Assembly (NCBI GenBank): GCA_902586435.1
Contig: CACIHJ010000003.1
Span: 1-64,000, forward strand
Length of the DNA: 64,000 nucleotides
Source of the DNA: an uncultured Bacteroidota bacterium
Lineage (GTDB): Bacteria > Bacteroidota > Bacteroidia > Flavobacteriales > Flavobacteriaceae
Direction of reading: 5' to 3'
Shown here: positions 43,493-51,184 of the stretch, in pieces
Numbering within the stretch: the first letter of the stretch is position 1
Layout of the letters: each line of letters starts with the position of its first letter
Made by a program: the position numbers and the translations under genes
The notes under the pieces: model-generated
Databases searched by the model: none
What the model saw: only the letters and a program-made list of their open reading frames with translations
What the model was told of the DNA's origin: nothing

Positions 43493-44005
43493 TTAGATGT
43501 CTAATAATCCATCTGGAATTCTTAAAAATATATTCTTATTTTCTTTATCGATTTTTATTATAAGGTCTTTATGGATAGGAACCATTACAGTTTTTGAATT
43601 ATAATTAATTTCAAAGACTTGTTGAGGAAGATTTTCATTTATACCAATAATTTTTCCAATTTTTTCTTTGTTACTATATACTTGAAAATTTATCACTTCT
43701 GAATAAACATGAGTCTCTTTCTTTTCGTCTTTATGATCATCAGACTCAATAAATACACTTTTAGAAATTAACTGATTTGCATAGTACTCATCATTAACTT
43801 CATTAAGCTTTATTTTATAGGATTTATTTCGGAAAGTACTAGAATTATCAAGTCTAAAAGGAATATGTTTTTTATTTATTTCTATAAATAAAAAATTAAC
43901 TTTTGATAGACCGTTAAAATTTTTGTTAGAAACTTTTAATATTAGATTTCCACTAGAACCATGTTTTGAAGCTATGGTTCCAATTTTAGTATAACTAAAA
44001 TCCAT
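43493..44005 (-). CDS. rimM: 16S rRNA processing/maturation protein RimM
   Basis: RimM helps mature the 30S head and binds S19. The 170-residue protein has the N-terminal RimM barrel (FSYTKIGTIASKHGSSGNLI) and a C-terminal PRC barrel (YSEVINFQVYSNKEKIGKII and VMVPIHKDLIIKIDKENKNI). It lies 17 bp downstream of rpsP in the same direction, the usual rpsP-rimM pair, though trmD and rplS do not follow here; an acyl-CoA dehydrogenase gene does. Confidence 0.93.
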   Translation of the reverse strand: MDFSYTKIGTIASKHGSSGNLILKVSNKNFNGLSKVNFLFIEINKKHIPFRLDNSSTFRNKSYKIKLNEVNDEYYANQLISKSVFIESDDHKDEKKETHVYSEVINFQVYSNKEKIGKIIGINENLPQQVFEINYNSKTVMVPIHKDLIIKIDKENKNIFLRIPDGLLDI

Positions 44006-44022
44006 GATTTAGAAGTGTATCC

Positions 44023-44871
44023 TTATTTTTCTTCAGCAGGTGCTTCGTCAGCAGGTGCTTCGTCAGCAGGTGCTTCGTCAGCAGGTGCTTCTTCAGCAGC
44101 AGGAGCTTCTTCTTCAGCAGGAGCTTCTTCTTCAGCAGGAGCTTCTTTTTCAGCAGGAGCTTCTTTTTCAGCAGGAGCTTCTTTTTCAGCAGGTGCTTCT
44201 TCTTCAGCAGGAGCTTCTTCTTCAGCAGGAGCTTCTTCTTCAGCAGGAGCTTCTTCTTCAGCAGGAGCTTCTTCTTTAGCAGGAGCTTCTTCTGCTCCTT
44301 CTGCAGCAGCACTTTCTTCAGCAGGAGCTTCTTCTGCTCCTTCTGCAGCAGCACTTTCTTCAGCAGGAGCTTCTTCTGCTCCTTCTGCAGCAGCACTTTC
44401 TTCAGCTGCTTTAGCTTCCTTCTTAGCCTTAGAATCTTCAGCTCTTTTCTGACTATATTCTTCTTCTCTTTTACGAGCTTCCTTCTTATTTGACTCTAGA
44501 GATGATGCAAGGTCTTCAATTTTTTTCTGAATTTTTGCACTTTTCTCTTTTTTCCATTCATCAAACCTTTTCTTTGCTTCTTCCTCTGTGAATGCTCCTT
44601 TTTTTACACCAAGATTTAAATGCTTTTTTAACAATACACCTTCATATGAAAGAATTGCCTTTGCTGTATTTGTTGGTTGCGCACCCTTTTCTAACCACTT
44701 AATTGCAGAATCAAAATCTAATTCTATATTTGCTGGGTTAGTGTTAGGATCATATGACCCAATCTTTTCAATATATTTTCCATCTCTTTTTGATCTTTCA
44801 TCTGCAATTACCATCCAATATATCGGGTGACCTTTTTTACCGTGTCTTTGAAGTCTAATTTTTACTGCCAT
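44023..44871 (-). CDS. rpsP: 30S ribosomal protein S16 with a very long acidic repeat tail
   Basis: Residues ~1-80 are S16 ([53 protein letters not shown]). Residues ~80-155 form a Lys/Glu-rich helical extension common in Bacteroidota S16, and ~155-282 are pure Ala-Glu-Pro-rich repeats. The total of 282 residues is far above the ~80 of most bacteria and the ~180 of related species as I recall. The acidic tail probably projects from the 30S surface; a function is not known. A -7 element and a small hairpin lie upstream. It is divergent from clpP. Confidence 0.94.
   Translation of the reverse strand: MAVKIRLQRHGKKGHPIYWMVIADERSKRDGKYIEKIGSYDPNTNPANIELDFDSAIKWLEKGAQPTNTAKAILSYEGVLLKKHLNLGVKKGAFTEEEAKKRFDEWKKEKSAKIQKKIEDLASSLESNKKEARKREEEYSQKRAEDSKAKKEAKAAEESAAAEGAEEAPAEESAAAEGAEEAPAEESAAAEGAEEAPAKEEAPAEEEAPAEEEAPAEEEAPAEEEAPAEKEAPAEKEAPAEKEAPAEEEAPAEEEAPAAEEAPADEAPADEAPADEAPAEEK
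44038..44406 (-). repeat. In-frame 15-, 18- and 42-bp tandem repeats in rpsP
   Basis: Read along the gene, three perfect 42-bp units ([14 protein letters not shown], 44281-44406) are followed by about ten 18-bp units ([24 protein letters not shown] variants) and three 15-bp units (ADEAP, 44038-44082). All keep frame. Variants are clustered, showing stepwise duplication of neighbouring units. Several large track ORFs across this tract are mere shadows of the repeat. Confidence 0.95.
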
Positions 44872-44886
44872 AACATATTAATATTT

Positions 44887-44901
44887 AGGGTACTCGACCC
44901 T
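44887..44901 (-). other. Small hairpin in the rpsP leader
   Basis: AGGGT and ACCCT form a 5-bp stem around a 5-base loop about 16 bases before the rpsP ATG, downstream of its -7 element. It is the only GC-containing structure in an AT-rich leader. A regulatory role for S16 or ribosome binding is possible but unsupported beyond position. Confidence 0.35.
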
Positions 44902-44920
44902 GGTTACTAATTTTAAGCTG

Positions 44921-44928
44921 CAAATTTA
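44921..44928 (-). promoter_or_regulatory. -7 promoter element of rpsP (TAAATTTG)
   Basis: On the minus strand TAAATTTG matches TAnnTTTG and gives a leader of about 45 bases for rpsP-rimM. It lies back-to-back with the clpP element, about 32 bp apart. Confidence 0.5.
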
Positions 44929-44960
44929 GCATAATATTTTTATTTACTTATGTATTTGAC

Positions 44961-44968
44961 TATTTTTG
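44961..44968 (+). promoter_or_regulatory. -7 promoter element of clpP (TATTTTTG)
   Basis: TATTTTTG matches TAnnTTTG and ends 24 bases before the ATG at 44993. It overlaps the TTG start used in the ORF track (44966), which argues that the TTG is upstream of or within the promoter and not the start codon. Confidence 0.5.
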
Positions 44969-44992
44969 AGCGAATACAAAGAAATAGAAAAA

Positions 44993-45646
44993 ATGGATTA
45001 CGCTAAAGAATTTAAAAAATATGCTACTAAACATCATGGTATTAACTCTTTATATTATGAAAAGATTGTCAGTAGTATGACACCATATATTATCGAGGAA
45101 AGACAATTAAATGTTGCTCAAATGGATGTTTTCTCAAGACTGATGATGGATAGGATAATGTTTTTAGGGACTTCAATTACTGATAGTGTAGCAAATGTTA
45201 TTCAAGCTCAACTTCTTTTTCTTCAAAGTACAGATTCTTCAAGAGATATTCAGTTATACATAAATTCTCCTGGAGGAGGTGTTTATGCTGGTCTTGGTAT
45301 ATATGATACTATGCAATTTATTAAACCTGATGTTGCAACAATTTGTACTGGTTGTGCTGCATCTATGTCAGCAATTCTTTTATGTGCTGGTAAGAAGGGG
45401 AAAAGATCTGCACTTAAACATTCCAGGGTAATGATTCACCAACCACTTGGAGGAGTTTCAGGCCAGGCTGCTGATATTGAGATTACCGCGAGAGAGATTC
45501 TAAAGCTAAAGGATGAGCTTTATAAGATTATATCTAAGCATAGTGGTCAAAGCTTAAAAAAAGTTGCTTCTGATAGTGATAGAGATTATTGGATGAAATC
45601 TGAAGAAGCATTGAAGTATGGAATGGTTGATGAGGTCCTAAACTAA
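44993..45646 (+). CDS. clpP: ATP-dependent Clp protease proteolytic subunit ClpP
   Basis: ClpP forms the tetradecameric serine protease chamber used with ClpX. The ATG at 44993 (MDYAKEFKKYATKHHGINSL) is preferred over the track TTG because that lies in the promoter element and homologues begin similarly. The catalytic serine is in GCAASMSAILLCAG, histidine in SRVMIHQPLGG and the aspartate follows in the SDSDRDYWM region; the length of 217 residues is normal. clpX follows after 6 bp, the common operon pairing. Confidence 0.96.
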   Translation: MDYAKEFKKYATKHHGINSLYYEKIVSSMTPYIIEERQLNVAQMDVFSRLMMDRIMFLGTSITDSVANVIQAQLLFLQSTDSSRDIQLYINSPGGGVYAGLGIYDTMQFIKPDVATICTGCAASMSAILLCAGKKGKRSALKHSRVMIHQPLGGVSGQAADIEITAREILKLKDELYKIISKHSGQSLKKVASDSDRDYWMKSEEALKYGMVDEVLN

Positions 45647-45652
45647 TTTTCT

Positions 45653-46882
45653 ATGAGTGAAAAGGAAATCTTATGTTCTTTTTGCGGAAGAACAAAATCT
45701 CAAACAAAACTTTTAATTGCAGGTTTAGATGCTCATATATGTGATATATGTATTTCTCAAGCTGATCTTATATTAAAAGATGATGAATCAAGTACTGATC
45801 TAGATACAAGTACTTTTGATTTAAAACCTCCTAAAGAAATTAAATCTTTTCTCGATCAGTATGTTATTGGTCAAGACCAGGCTAAAAAGGTATTATCAGT
45901 TGCTGTTTATAACCACTATAAAAGAATACTTCAAGATAAGCTGCAAGATGATATAGATATTCAAAAAAGTAATGTTTTGTTGGTTGGCCCTACGGGAACT
46001 GGTAAAACACTATTAGCTCAGACAATTGCAAAATTATTAAATGTTCCTATTGCTATAGTTGATGCCACAGTTTTAACTGAAGCGGGGTATGTTGGTGAAG
46101 ATGTTGAGAGTATTTTAAGTAAACTGTTACAAGCTGCTGATTTTGATGTAAAAAAAGCGGAAAATGGAATTGTTTTTATTGATGAAATTGATAAAATTGC
46201 AAGAAAAAGAGATAACCCATCTATTACTAGAGATGTTTCAGGAGAAGGGGTCCAGCAAGCATTACTAAAGCTTTTAGAAGGAACTACGGTAAATGTCCCA
46301 CCAAAGGGAGGTAGGAAACACCCTGATCAAAAATTTATTGAACTCAATACCTCAAATATACTTTTTATTGCTGGTGGAGCTTTTGATGGAATTGAAAAGA
46401 TTATTAAGACTAGGCTTAATCTTCAATCTATAGGCTATAAAATGTCAAAAGAACATAAAATGCATGTTCAGGAAGACAACCTTTTAAGATACATTAATCC
46501 TCATGACGTTAGAACATATGGTCTCATTCCAGAAATAATTGGTAGACTTCCTGTTTTGAGTTTCTTAAACCCCTTATCAAAGGATGCACTTAGGGATATA
46601 ATGACAGTCCCAAATAATGCTTTAATAAAACAGTATCAGAAATTATTTGAAATGGATGGTATAAATTTTTCAATTACCTCGAGTGCTATAGATTATATAG
46701 TCGATAAAGCAATGGAATATAATTTGGGAGCAAGAGGATTAAGAAATTTGTGTGAGGCTATTCTAAATGATGCAATGTTTAATCTTCCCAACTCTGAGGT
46801 TAAAGACCTGAAAGTAACTAAAGTTTATGCTGATCAAAAGTTACAAATGATAGACATGACATATTTAAAAGCAGTTTCTTAA
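45653..46882 (+). CDS. clpX: ATP-dependent Clp protease ATP-binding subunit ClpX
   Basis: ClpX is the AAA+ unfoldase that feeds substrates to ClpP. The 409-residue protein has the N-terminal zinc-binding domain ([10 protein letters not shown] and CDICI, residues 6-37), Walker A GPTGTGKT, Walker [12 protein letters not shown], the pore loop GYVGEDVES and an R-finger region [12 protein letters not shown]. The IGF-type ClpP contact loop reads IGYKM-like in [11 protein letters not shown], a variant worth noting. Its last 4 bp overlap the convergent GH3 gene. Confidence 0.96.
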   Translation: MSEKEILCSFCGRTKSQTKLLIAGLDAHICDICISQADLILKDDESSTDLDTSTFDLKPPKEIKSFLDQYVIGQDQAKKVLSVAVYNHYKRILQDKLQDDIDIQKSNVLLVGPTGTGKTLLAQTIAKLLNVPIAIVDATVLTEAGYVGEDVESILSKLLQAADFDVKKAENGIVFIDEIDKIARKRDNPSITRDVSGEGVQQALLKLLEGTTVNVPPKGGRKHPDQKFIELNTSNILFIAGGAFDGIEKIIKTRLNLQSIGYKMSKEHKMHVQEDNLLRYINPHDVRTYGLIPEIIGRLPVLSFLNPLSKDALRDIMTVPNNALIKQYQKLFEMDGINFSITSSAIDYIVDKAMEYNLGARGLRNLCEAILNDAMFNLPNSEVKDLKVTKVYADQKLQMIDMTYLKAVS

Positions 46883-48378
46883 TTTAGGGATTTTAATTCC
46901 TCAAGGTAATCCCTGGAATTTGAAAGTCTTGGAATTTTATTTTGACCTCCTAGTTTCTTTTTTGAAGAGAGCCAATCATAGAATAGTCCAGGTCTTGCCT
47001 TAATAACTTTAGGTATTTTCATAGTTGAATCTTTGTATCTTTTTGCTTCATAATCTGAATTTATTTTCTTTAAATTTTCATCAAGAGTTTTAGTGAACTT
47101 ATCCAAATCTTTAGGTTCCTCAGAGAATTCAATTAGCCATTCATGACCTCCGCTTTTTTTAGAGCTCATATATACTGGAGCTGCAGTATAGTCTTTTATC
47201 TTACAATTATTTTTTTCTGCAGCTTTAGCTAATGCAACTTCCGCATTTTCAACTATTAATTCTTCACCAAAAGCATTAATAAAATGTTTTGTTCTTCCTG
47301 TAACTTTTATTCTATATGGTTTTAGTGAAGTAAATTTAATTGTATCTCCTATTTTGTATCTCCATAAACCTGAATTAGTAGTAATTACTATTGCATAATT
47401 AATGCCTAGTTCTACCTCTCCCAAAGGAATTATCTTATTAGTATTGTTAACTGGTATAAATTCATAGAATATTCCATAATCTAACATAAGTAATAGTTCT
47501 GAAGAATCATTCTGATCCTGGATTGCAAAAAATCCTTCAGAGGCATTATATATTTCATAATATTTGAATTTTTGTGAAGGAAACATCTTTTTGTATAACG
47601 ATCTGTATGGTTCAAAATTTACTCCCCCGTGAAAATAAACCTCACTATTTTCCCATACTTCTAGAATATTATCTTTTTTAGTTTCCTTAAGAACAGTATT
47701 AAGAAGAACCATCATCCAAGAGGGGACTCCAGCAAAACTGGTTACTTTCTGGTTTATCGATTCTTTTATTATTGCTTTAACTTTTTCTTCCCATTCTGGA
47801 ATCAGAGATGTTCTTTGACTTGGTGTGCTACTTAGCTCGGCCCAGAAGGGAAGATTGTCAATCATTATTGCAGATAAATCACCATAATAGCTCATGTTAT
47901 CTTCATATATTTCTCTTGAACCTCCTAATCTAAGACATTTCCCAGCTAGAAGTTGAGAATCTTCATTATTGTTAAAATATAGTGATAACATATCCTTACC
48001 AGCTTTATAGTGACAATCATCAAGACTTTCATAGCTTATAGGAATAAATTTACTTTTTGCATTGGTAGTTCCACTTGATTTTGCAAACCATTTTATAGGA
48101 GTATTCCAAAAAATGTTTTGCTCTCCTTTTCTAACCCTTTCAATATCTTCACTAATATCTTCATAGGAAACAGATTCTACTCTATTACTAAAATCTTTAT
48201 AATTCTTAATACTTTTAAAATCATATTTCCCTCCAAATTCAGTATTAATATTATACACTAAAAGTTTTCTTAGAACTTCTTGCTGAACTTCATTAGGATA
48301 CTTTTTAAATAATTCAATTTGATTAATCCTTTTTTTTAAGAACCAAGAAGCTACAGAATTGAATAAAGGAATTGGCAT
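46879..48378 (-). CDS. GH3-family adenylate-forming protein
   Basis: This 499-residue protein belongs to the GH3 (auxin-responsive) family, best known in plants as acyl-amino acid ligases that adenylate acyl acids and join them to amino acids. The ATP-binding signature is FAKSSGTTNAKSKFIPIS, with YEIYNASEGFFAIQ, and YRIKVTGRTKHFINAFGE in the C-terminal domain. Bacteroidota homologues are widespread, but their substrate is unknown. It is a single-gene unit, convergent with clpX (4-bp overlap) and divergent from the DUF2797 gene with a 33-bp gap. Confidence 0.9.
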   Translation of the reverse strand: MPIPLFNSVASWFLKKRINQIELFKKYPNEVQQEVLRKLLVYNINTEFGGKYDFKSIKNYKDFSNRVESVSYEDISEDIERVRKGEQNIFWNTPIKWFAKSSGTTNAKSKFIPISYESLDDCHYKAGKDMLSLYFNNNEDSQLLAGKCLRLGGSREIYEDNMSYYGDLSAIMIDNLPFWAELSSTPSQRTSLIPEWEEKVKAIIKESINQKVTSFAGVPSWMMVLLNTVLKETKKDNILEVWENSEVYFHGGVNFEPYRSLYKKMFPSQKFKYYEIYNASEGFFAIQDQNDSSELLLMLDYGIFYEFIPVNNTNKIIPLGEVELGINYAIVITTNSGLWRYKIGDTIKFTSLKPYRIKVTGRTKHFINAFGEELIVENAEVALAKAAEKNNCKIKDYTAAPVYMSSKKSGGHEWLIEFSEEPKDLDKFTKTLDENLKKINSDYEAKRYKDSTMKIPKVIKARPGLFYDWLSSKKKLGGQNKIPRLSNSRDYLEELKSLN

Positions 48379-48411
48379 GGATTATATATATTTATTATAA
48401 ATAAAAATATA

Positions 48412-49203
48412 ATGTTCTCGGGAGTTTTACAAAAGATGACTAGTATTCATGATAAACCTATTAGATATATTCTAGATTTTGAATCCAACTTTATTCTTAT
48501 GAATCAGGCTATAACTAAGGAAATTCATATTTCAAAAAAGGGATATTGCTGTTTATCATGTGCTGGGGATATTGAAATTTTTGCAAACGGTTTTTGTAAA
48601 AAGTGTTTTTTTGAGTCGCCAAAGTCTGGTGATTGGATTATGAGACCTGAATTAAGCAAAGCTCATCTTGATGAAGAAGATAGGGACCTTGAATTTGAAA
48701 AAAAAATGCAACTACAGCCACATATAGTCTACCTCTCTATAACAAGTGGACTTAAGGTTGGTGTAACAAGAAAGAACAATATGTTAACAAGATGGGTAGA
48801 TCAAGGTGCTTCTGAATCAATAATATTACTTGAACTTCCTAACAGATATTTAGCTGGTTTAGCTGAAGTTGAATTAAAAGAAGGGTACTCTGACAAAACT
48901 AATTGGAGAAAAATGCTAACAAATGAATTCACTAAGTTAGATCTGATTAAAGAAAAAAAAGATGCCTTAGATAGATTATCCGAGGAATTAAAAAAATATA
49001 AATCAGGAAATGAAACGGTTTATCAATTTAACTACAATGTTTTGAACTATCCAAAAAGTGTTAAGTCAGTTAGTTTAAAAAAATCTGATCAAATAAAGGG
49101 AAAACTAATAGGTATTAAAGGTCAGTATCTCATTTTTGAGGATTCCACTGTATTTAATATTAGATCAAATGAAGGATATTTAGTAGAAATTGATTTAAAA
49201 TAA
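48412..49203 (+). CDS. DUF2797 zinc-ribbon protein
   Basis: This 263-residue protein of DUF2797 is of unknown function. It has a cysteine-rich zinc-ribbon-like part (YCCLSCAGDIEIFANGFCKK, about residues 44-65) and a middle domain with YLSITSGLKVGVTRKNNMLT and RWVDQGASESIILLELPNRY, reminiscent of the GIY-YIG fold because of the strand-tyrosine/arginine pattern. The latter is my reading, not a firm assignment. The C-terminus is a small beta-rich domain. It overlaps the end of the convergent rluF gene by 9 bp. Confidence 0.75.
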   Translation: MFSGVLQKMTSIHDKPIRYILDFESNFILMNQAITKEIHISKKGYCCLSCAGDIEIFANGFCKKCFFESPKSGDWIMRPELSKAHLDEEDRDLEFEKKMQLQPHIVYLSITSGLKVGVTRKNNMLTRWVDQGASESIILLELPNRYLAGLAEVELKEGYSDKTNWRKMLTNEFTKLDLIKEKKDALDRLSEELKKYKSGNETVYQFNYNVLNYPKSVKSVSLKKSDQIKGKLIGIKGQYLIFEDSTVFNIRSNEGYLVEIDLK

Positions 49204-49881
49204 TTGCTTTATTTCATTCTCATCAAGAAACCTGTATTCACCAACCTTAGTGTCAAGCTGAATATCCATTACCCTAATTCTTTTTAGTTTTGTGACCCTA
49301 TATCCAAGTGAATTACACATTCTCCTAATCTGTCTATTTAATCCTTGGGTTAGAACTATCTTAAACTGATTTTCATAAGTCTTTTCAACATAACATTTTT
49401 TGGTAAGCTTACCCATAATCCTCACTCCGGTTCTCATTTTATGAATGAAATCTTTATCGATTTTTTTGTTTAATGTTACTAAATACTCCTTCTCTTTTTT
49501 GTTTTCAGCTCTTAATACATTATTTACAATATCTCCATTATTTGTTAACAAGATAAGTCCTTCACTATCTTTATCTAGCCTTCCTATAGTGAATAGTCTT
49601 TTATTAAAATTTATAAAGTCAATAATATTGTTTTTTACTTTTTGATTTCCAGTACACTCAATCCCAACGGGTTTATTAAATGCTATATATATTTTGTCCT
49701 CTATCTTATTTATTAACTCTCCATCAACTTTTACCAAATCATCTCTGTTGACCTTTGAGCCCAATACAGCAACTTTTCCGTTGATATAAACTCTTCCTTG
49801 TGAAATTATTTTATCGGCACCTCTTCTAGAGCAGAATCCAACTTCACTTAAAAACTTATTTATTCTTATTTTCTCTTCCAA
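49195..49881 (-). CDS. rluF: Pseudouridine synthase RluF-like (RsuA/RluB/E/F family)
   Basis: This 228-residue enzyme isomerises uridine in 23S rRNA. It has an N-terminal S4 domain (RINKFLSEVGFCSRRGADKI, ~1-60) and a catalytic domain with the active aspartate in IGRLDKDSEGLILLTNNGDI and LTQGLNRQIRRMC near the end. The short S4 plus compact catalytic domain fits RluF (position 2604 in E. coli numbering); exact target is inferred. It is followed after 3 bp upstream by the queuosine transporter gene in the same direction. Confidence 0.9.
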   Translation of the reverse strand: MEEKIRINKFLSEVGFCSRRGADKIISQGRVYINGKVAVLGSKVNRDDLVKVDGELINKIEDKIYIAFNKPVGIECTGNQKVKNNIIDFINFNKRLFTIGRLDKDSEGLILLTNNGDIVNNVLRAENKKEKEYLVTLNKKIDKDFIHKMRTGVRIMGKLTKKCYVEKTYENQFKIVLTQGLNRQIRRMCNSLGYRVTKLKRIRVMDIQLDTKVGEYRFLDENEIKQLF

Positions 49882-49884
49882 GAT

Positions 49885-50589
49885 CTAATCTATTTTTAGT
49901 TCTTCTCCAACTTTTAATCCGAATTTTTTCCTAAATACCCATACAAAAAAGTATAAAAGGGGAGTATCTAAAATTGCCACAATAACTTTAAATAAAAACC
50001 CTGATATTACAAGAACTAAAAACTTGTCACTAGGAATAATATCAGCAATTATTAATAATGAAACAATAGTTAATGTGTCCATTAATTGAGATGTAAAAGT
50101 AGAGAAGTTATTTCTTAGCCAAAGGTGTTTCCCTTTAGTTAATTTTTTCCAAAAATGATAAATTCTAATATCAATATACTGTGCAATTAAGTATGCAAAC
50201 ATTGATGCAAGTACTGCTAAAGGAGCATTCAGGAACACTTTATTAAAAGTTTCATCATTAATTGGAGAAGCTTCTATGGCAGGAACTTGACTGGATATTA
50301 GAATTAGTAAAATTGAAAAAATAGAGGCAAAAATACCAGTTGTTACTACTTGATTGGCTTTTCGTTTACCATAAATTTCTGATATTAAATCAGTTATTAA
50401 AAAAGTAAGAGGGTAAGGTAAAATTCCAACGGATAATTCAAAAAGCTTAACCCCATATATATTAATCTCAAAAGGGTACCAATAAAATATTTTTGTAAAA
50501 ATTAAGTTTGAGGCTACTAGAGAAGTTATAAATAATCCGGCGAGAATTAAATAAATTTTATTAGCTAGAACAATCTGATTTTTTTTCAT
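49885..50589 (-). CDS. yhhQ: Queuosine precursor transporter (YhhQ/QPTR family)
   Basis: This 234-residue integral membrane protein should import queuosine precursors (preQ0, preQ1) or related bases. It has about six helices and the family segments GILPYPLTFLITDLISEIYG, RKANQVVTTGIFASIF and AYLIAQYIDIRIYHFW. The track start at 50646 gives extra residues that cross the promoter; the ATG at 50589 follows a TAAATTTG element by 6 bases and is preferred, making the transcript leaderless. It is read with rluF downstream. Confidence 0.9.
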   Translation of the reverse strand: MKKNQIVLANKIYLILAGLFITSLVASNLIFTKIFYWYPFEINIYGVKLFELSVGILPYPLTFLITDLISEIYGKRKANQVVTTGIFASIFSILLILISSQVPAIEASPINDETFNKVFLNAPLAVLASMFAYLIAQYIDIRIYHFWKKLTKGKHLWLRNNFSTFTSQLMDTLTIVSLLIIADIIPSDKFLVLVISGFLFKVIVAILDTPLLYFFVWVFRKKFGLKVGEELKID

Positions 50590-50594
50590 AATCG

Positions 50595-50602
50595 CAAATT
50601 TA
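50595..50602 (-). promoter_or_regulatory. -7 promoter element of the queuosine transporter gene (TAAATTTG)
   Basis: On the minus strand TAAATTTG ends 5 bases before the ATG at 50589 and lies in the gap before the stop of the trmH-type gene. Its position makes that ATG the likely start and the message leaderless. No -33 TTG was found. Confidence 0.5.
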
Positions 50603-50605
50603 TAA

Positions 50606-51139
50606 TTAAAGATTGAAACTTTTTTGATAAAAATCCCATAATACAATTCCAGCTGCTACAGAAACATTAAGTGAATGTTTTGTTCCTACTTGAGGAATTT
50701 CAATAACATGTTTTGAAGCTTTTATAAATTCTTCTCTTACGCCTTCAACTTCATTGCCAAATACAAAACCATATATAGAGCCAGTAACTGGATGAAAATC
50801 TTGAATCTTAATTGATTTATCAGCTTGTTCTACTGCAGTAATTATGATATTATCTTTTTTGAGCTTTTGTATTAAGTCTTCAGGTTCTTTAATATATTCC
50901 CAATCTACAGAATCTGTTGATCCTAAAGCTGTTTTTTCCATTCTAAGGTTTTCTGGAGTTGCGGTTATACCGCATATATATAACTTTTTAATTAAAAAAG
51001 AATCAGAGCTTCTAAATATTGAACCTACATTATGGATACTTCTTATATTGTCTAATACAACTATAGCAGGAGTCTTATCTGCTTTTTTAAATTCTTCAAT
51101 TGATTTTCTATTTAACTCTGTATTTTTTAATTTACGCAT
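50606..51139 (-). CDS. SpoU/TrmH-family RNA 2'-O-methyltransferase
   Basis: This 177-residue methyltransferase of the SpoU (SPOUT, knotted) family has the three motifs: VLDNIRSIHNVGSIFRSSDS, YGFVFGNEVEGVREEF and EIPQVGTKHSLNVSVAAGIV. It methylates a ribose 2'-O in tRNA or rRNA; the specific nucleotide is not evident. It is divergent from mutS with a 45-bp gap and precedes the queuosine transporter gene by 16 bp. It does not contain an extra N-terminal RNA-binding domain. Confidence 0.9.
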   Translation of the reverse strand: MRKLKNTELNRKSIEEFKKADKTPAIVVLDNIRSIHNVGSIFRSSDSFLIKKLYICGITATPENLRMEKTALGSTDSVDWEYIKEPEDLIQKLKKDNIIITAVEQADKSIKIQDFHPVTGSIYGFVFGNEVEGVREEFIKASKHVIEIPQVGTKHSLNVSVAAGIVLWDFYQKSFNL

Positions 51140-51184
51140 ATAAGTAAAAATAAAAATATTTACTTTAGTAAAAATGCAAATATT

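Noticed and set aside
44038-44406. Possible CRISPR array from regular repeats
   Set aside because: Units are 15-42 bp with no unique spacers and are in frame inside rpsP.
43995-44452. Long ORFs made of Leu/Lys or Ala/Ser repeats on both strands over the rpsP tail
   Set aside because: They are frame shadows of the tandem repeats in rpsP; the S16 N-terminus fixes the true frame.
44966-44992. TTG start for clpP in the ORF track
   Set aside because: The TTG lies inside the -7 promoter element; the ATG at 44993 matches homologous starts.
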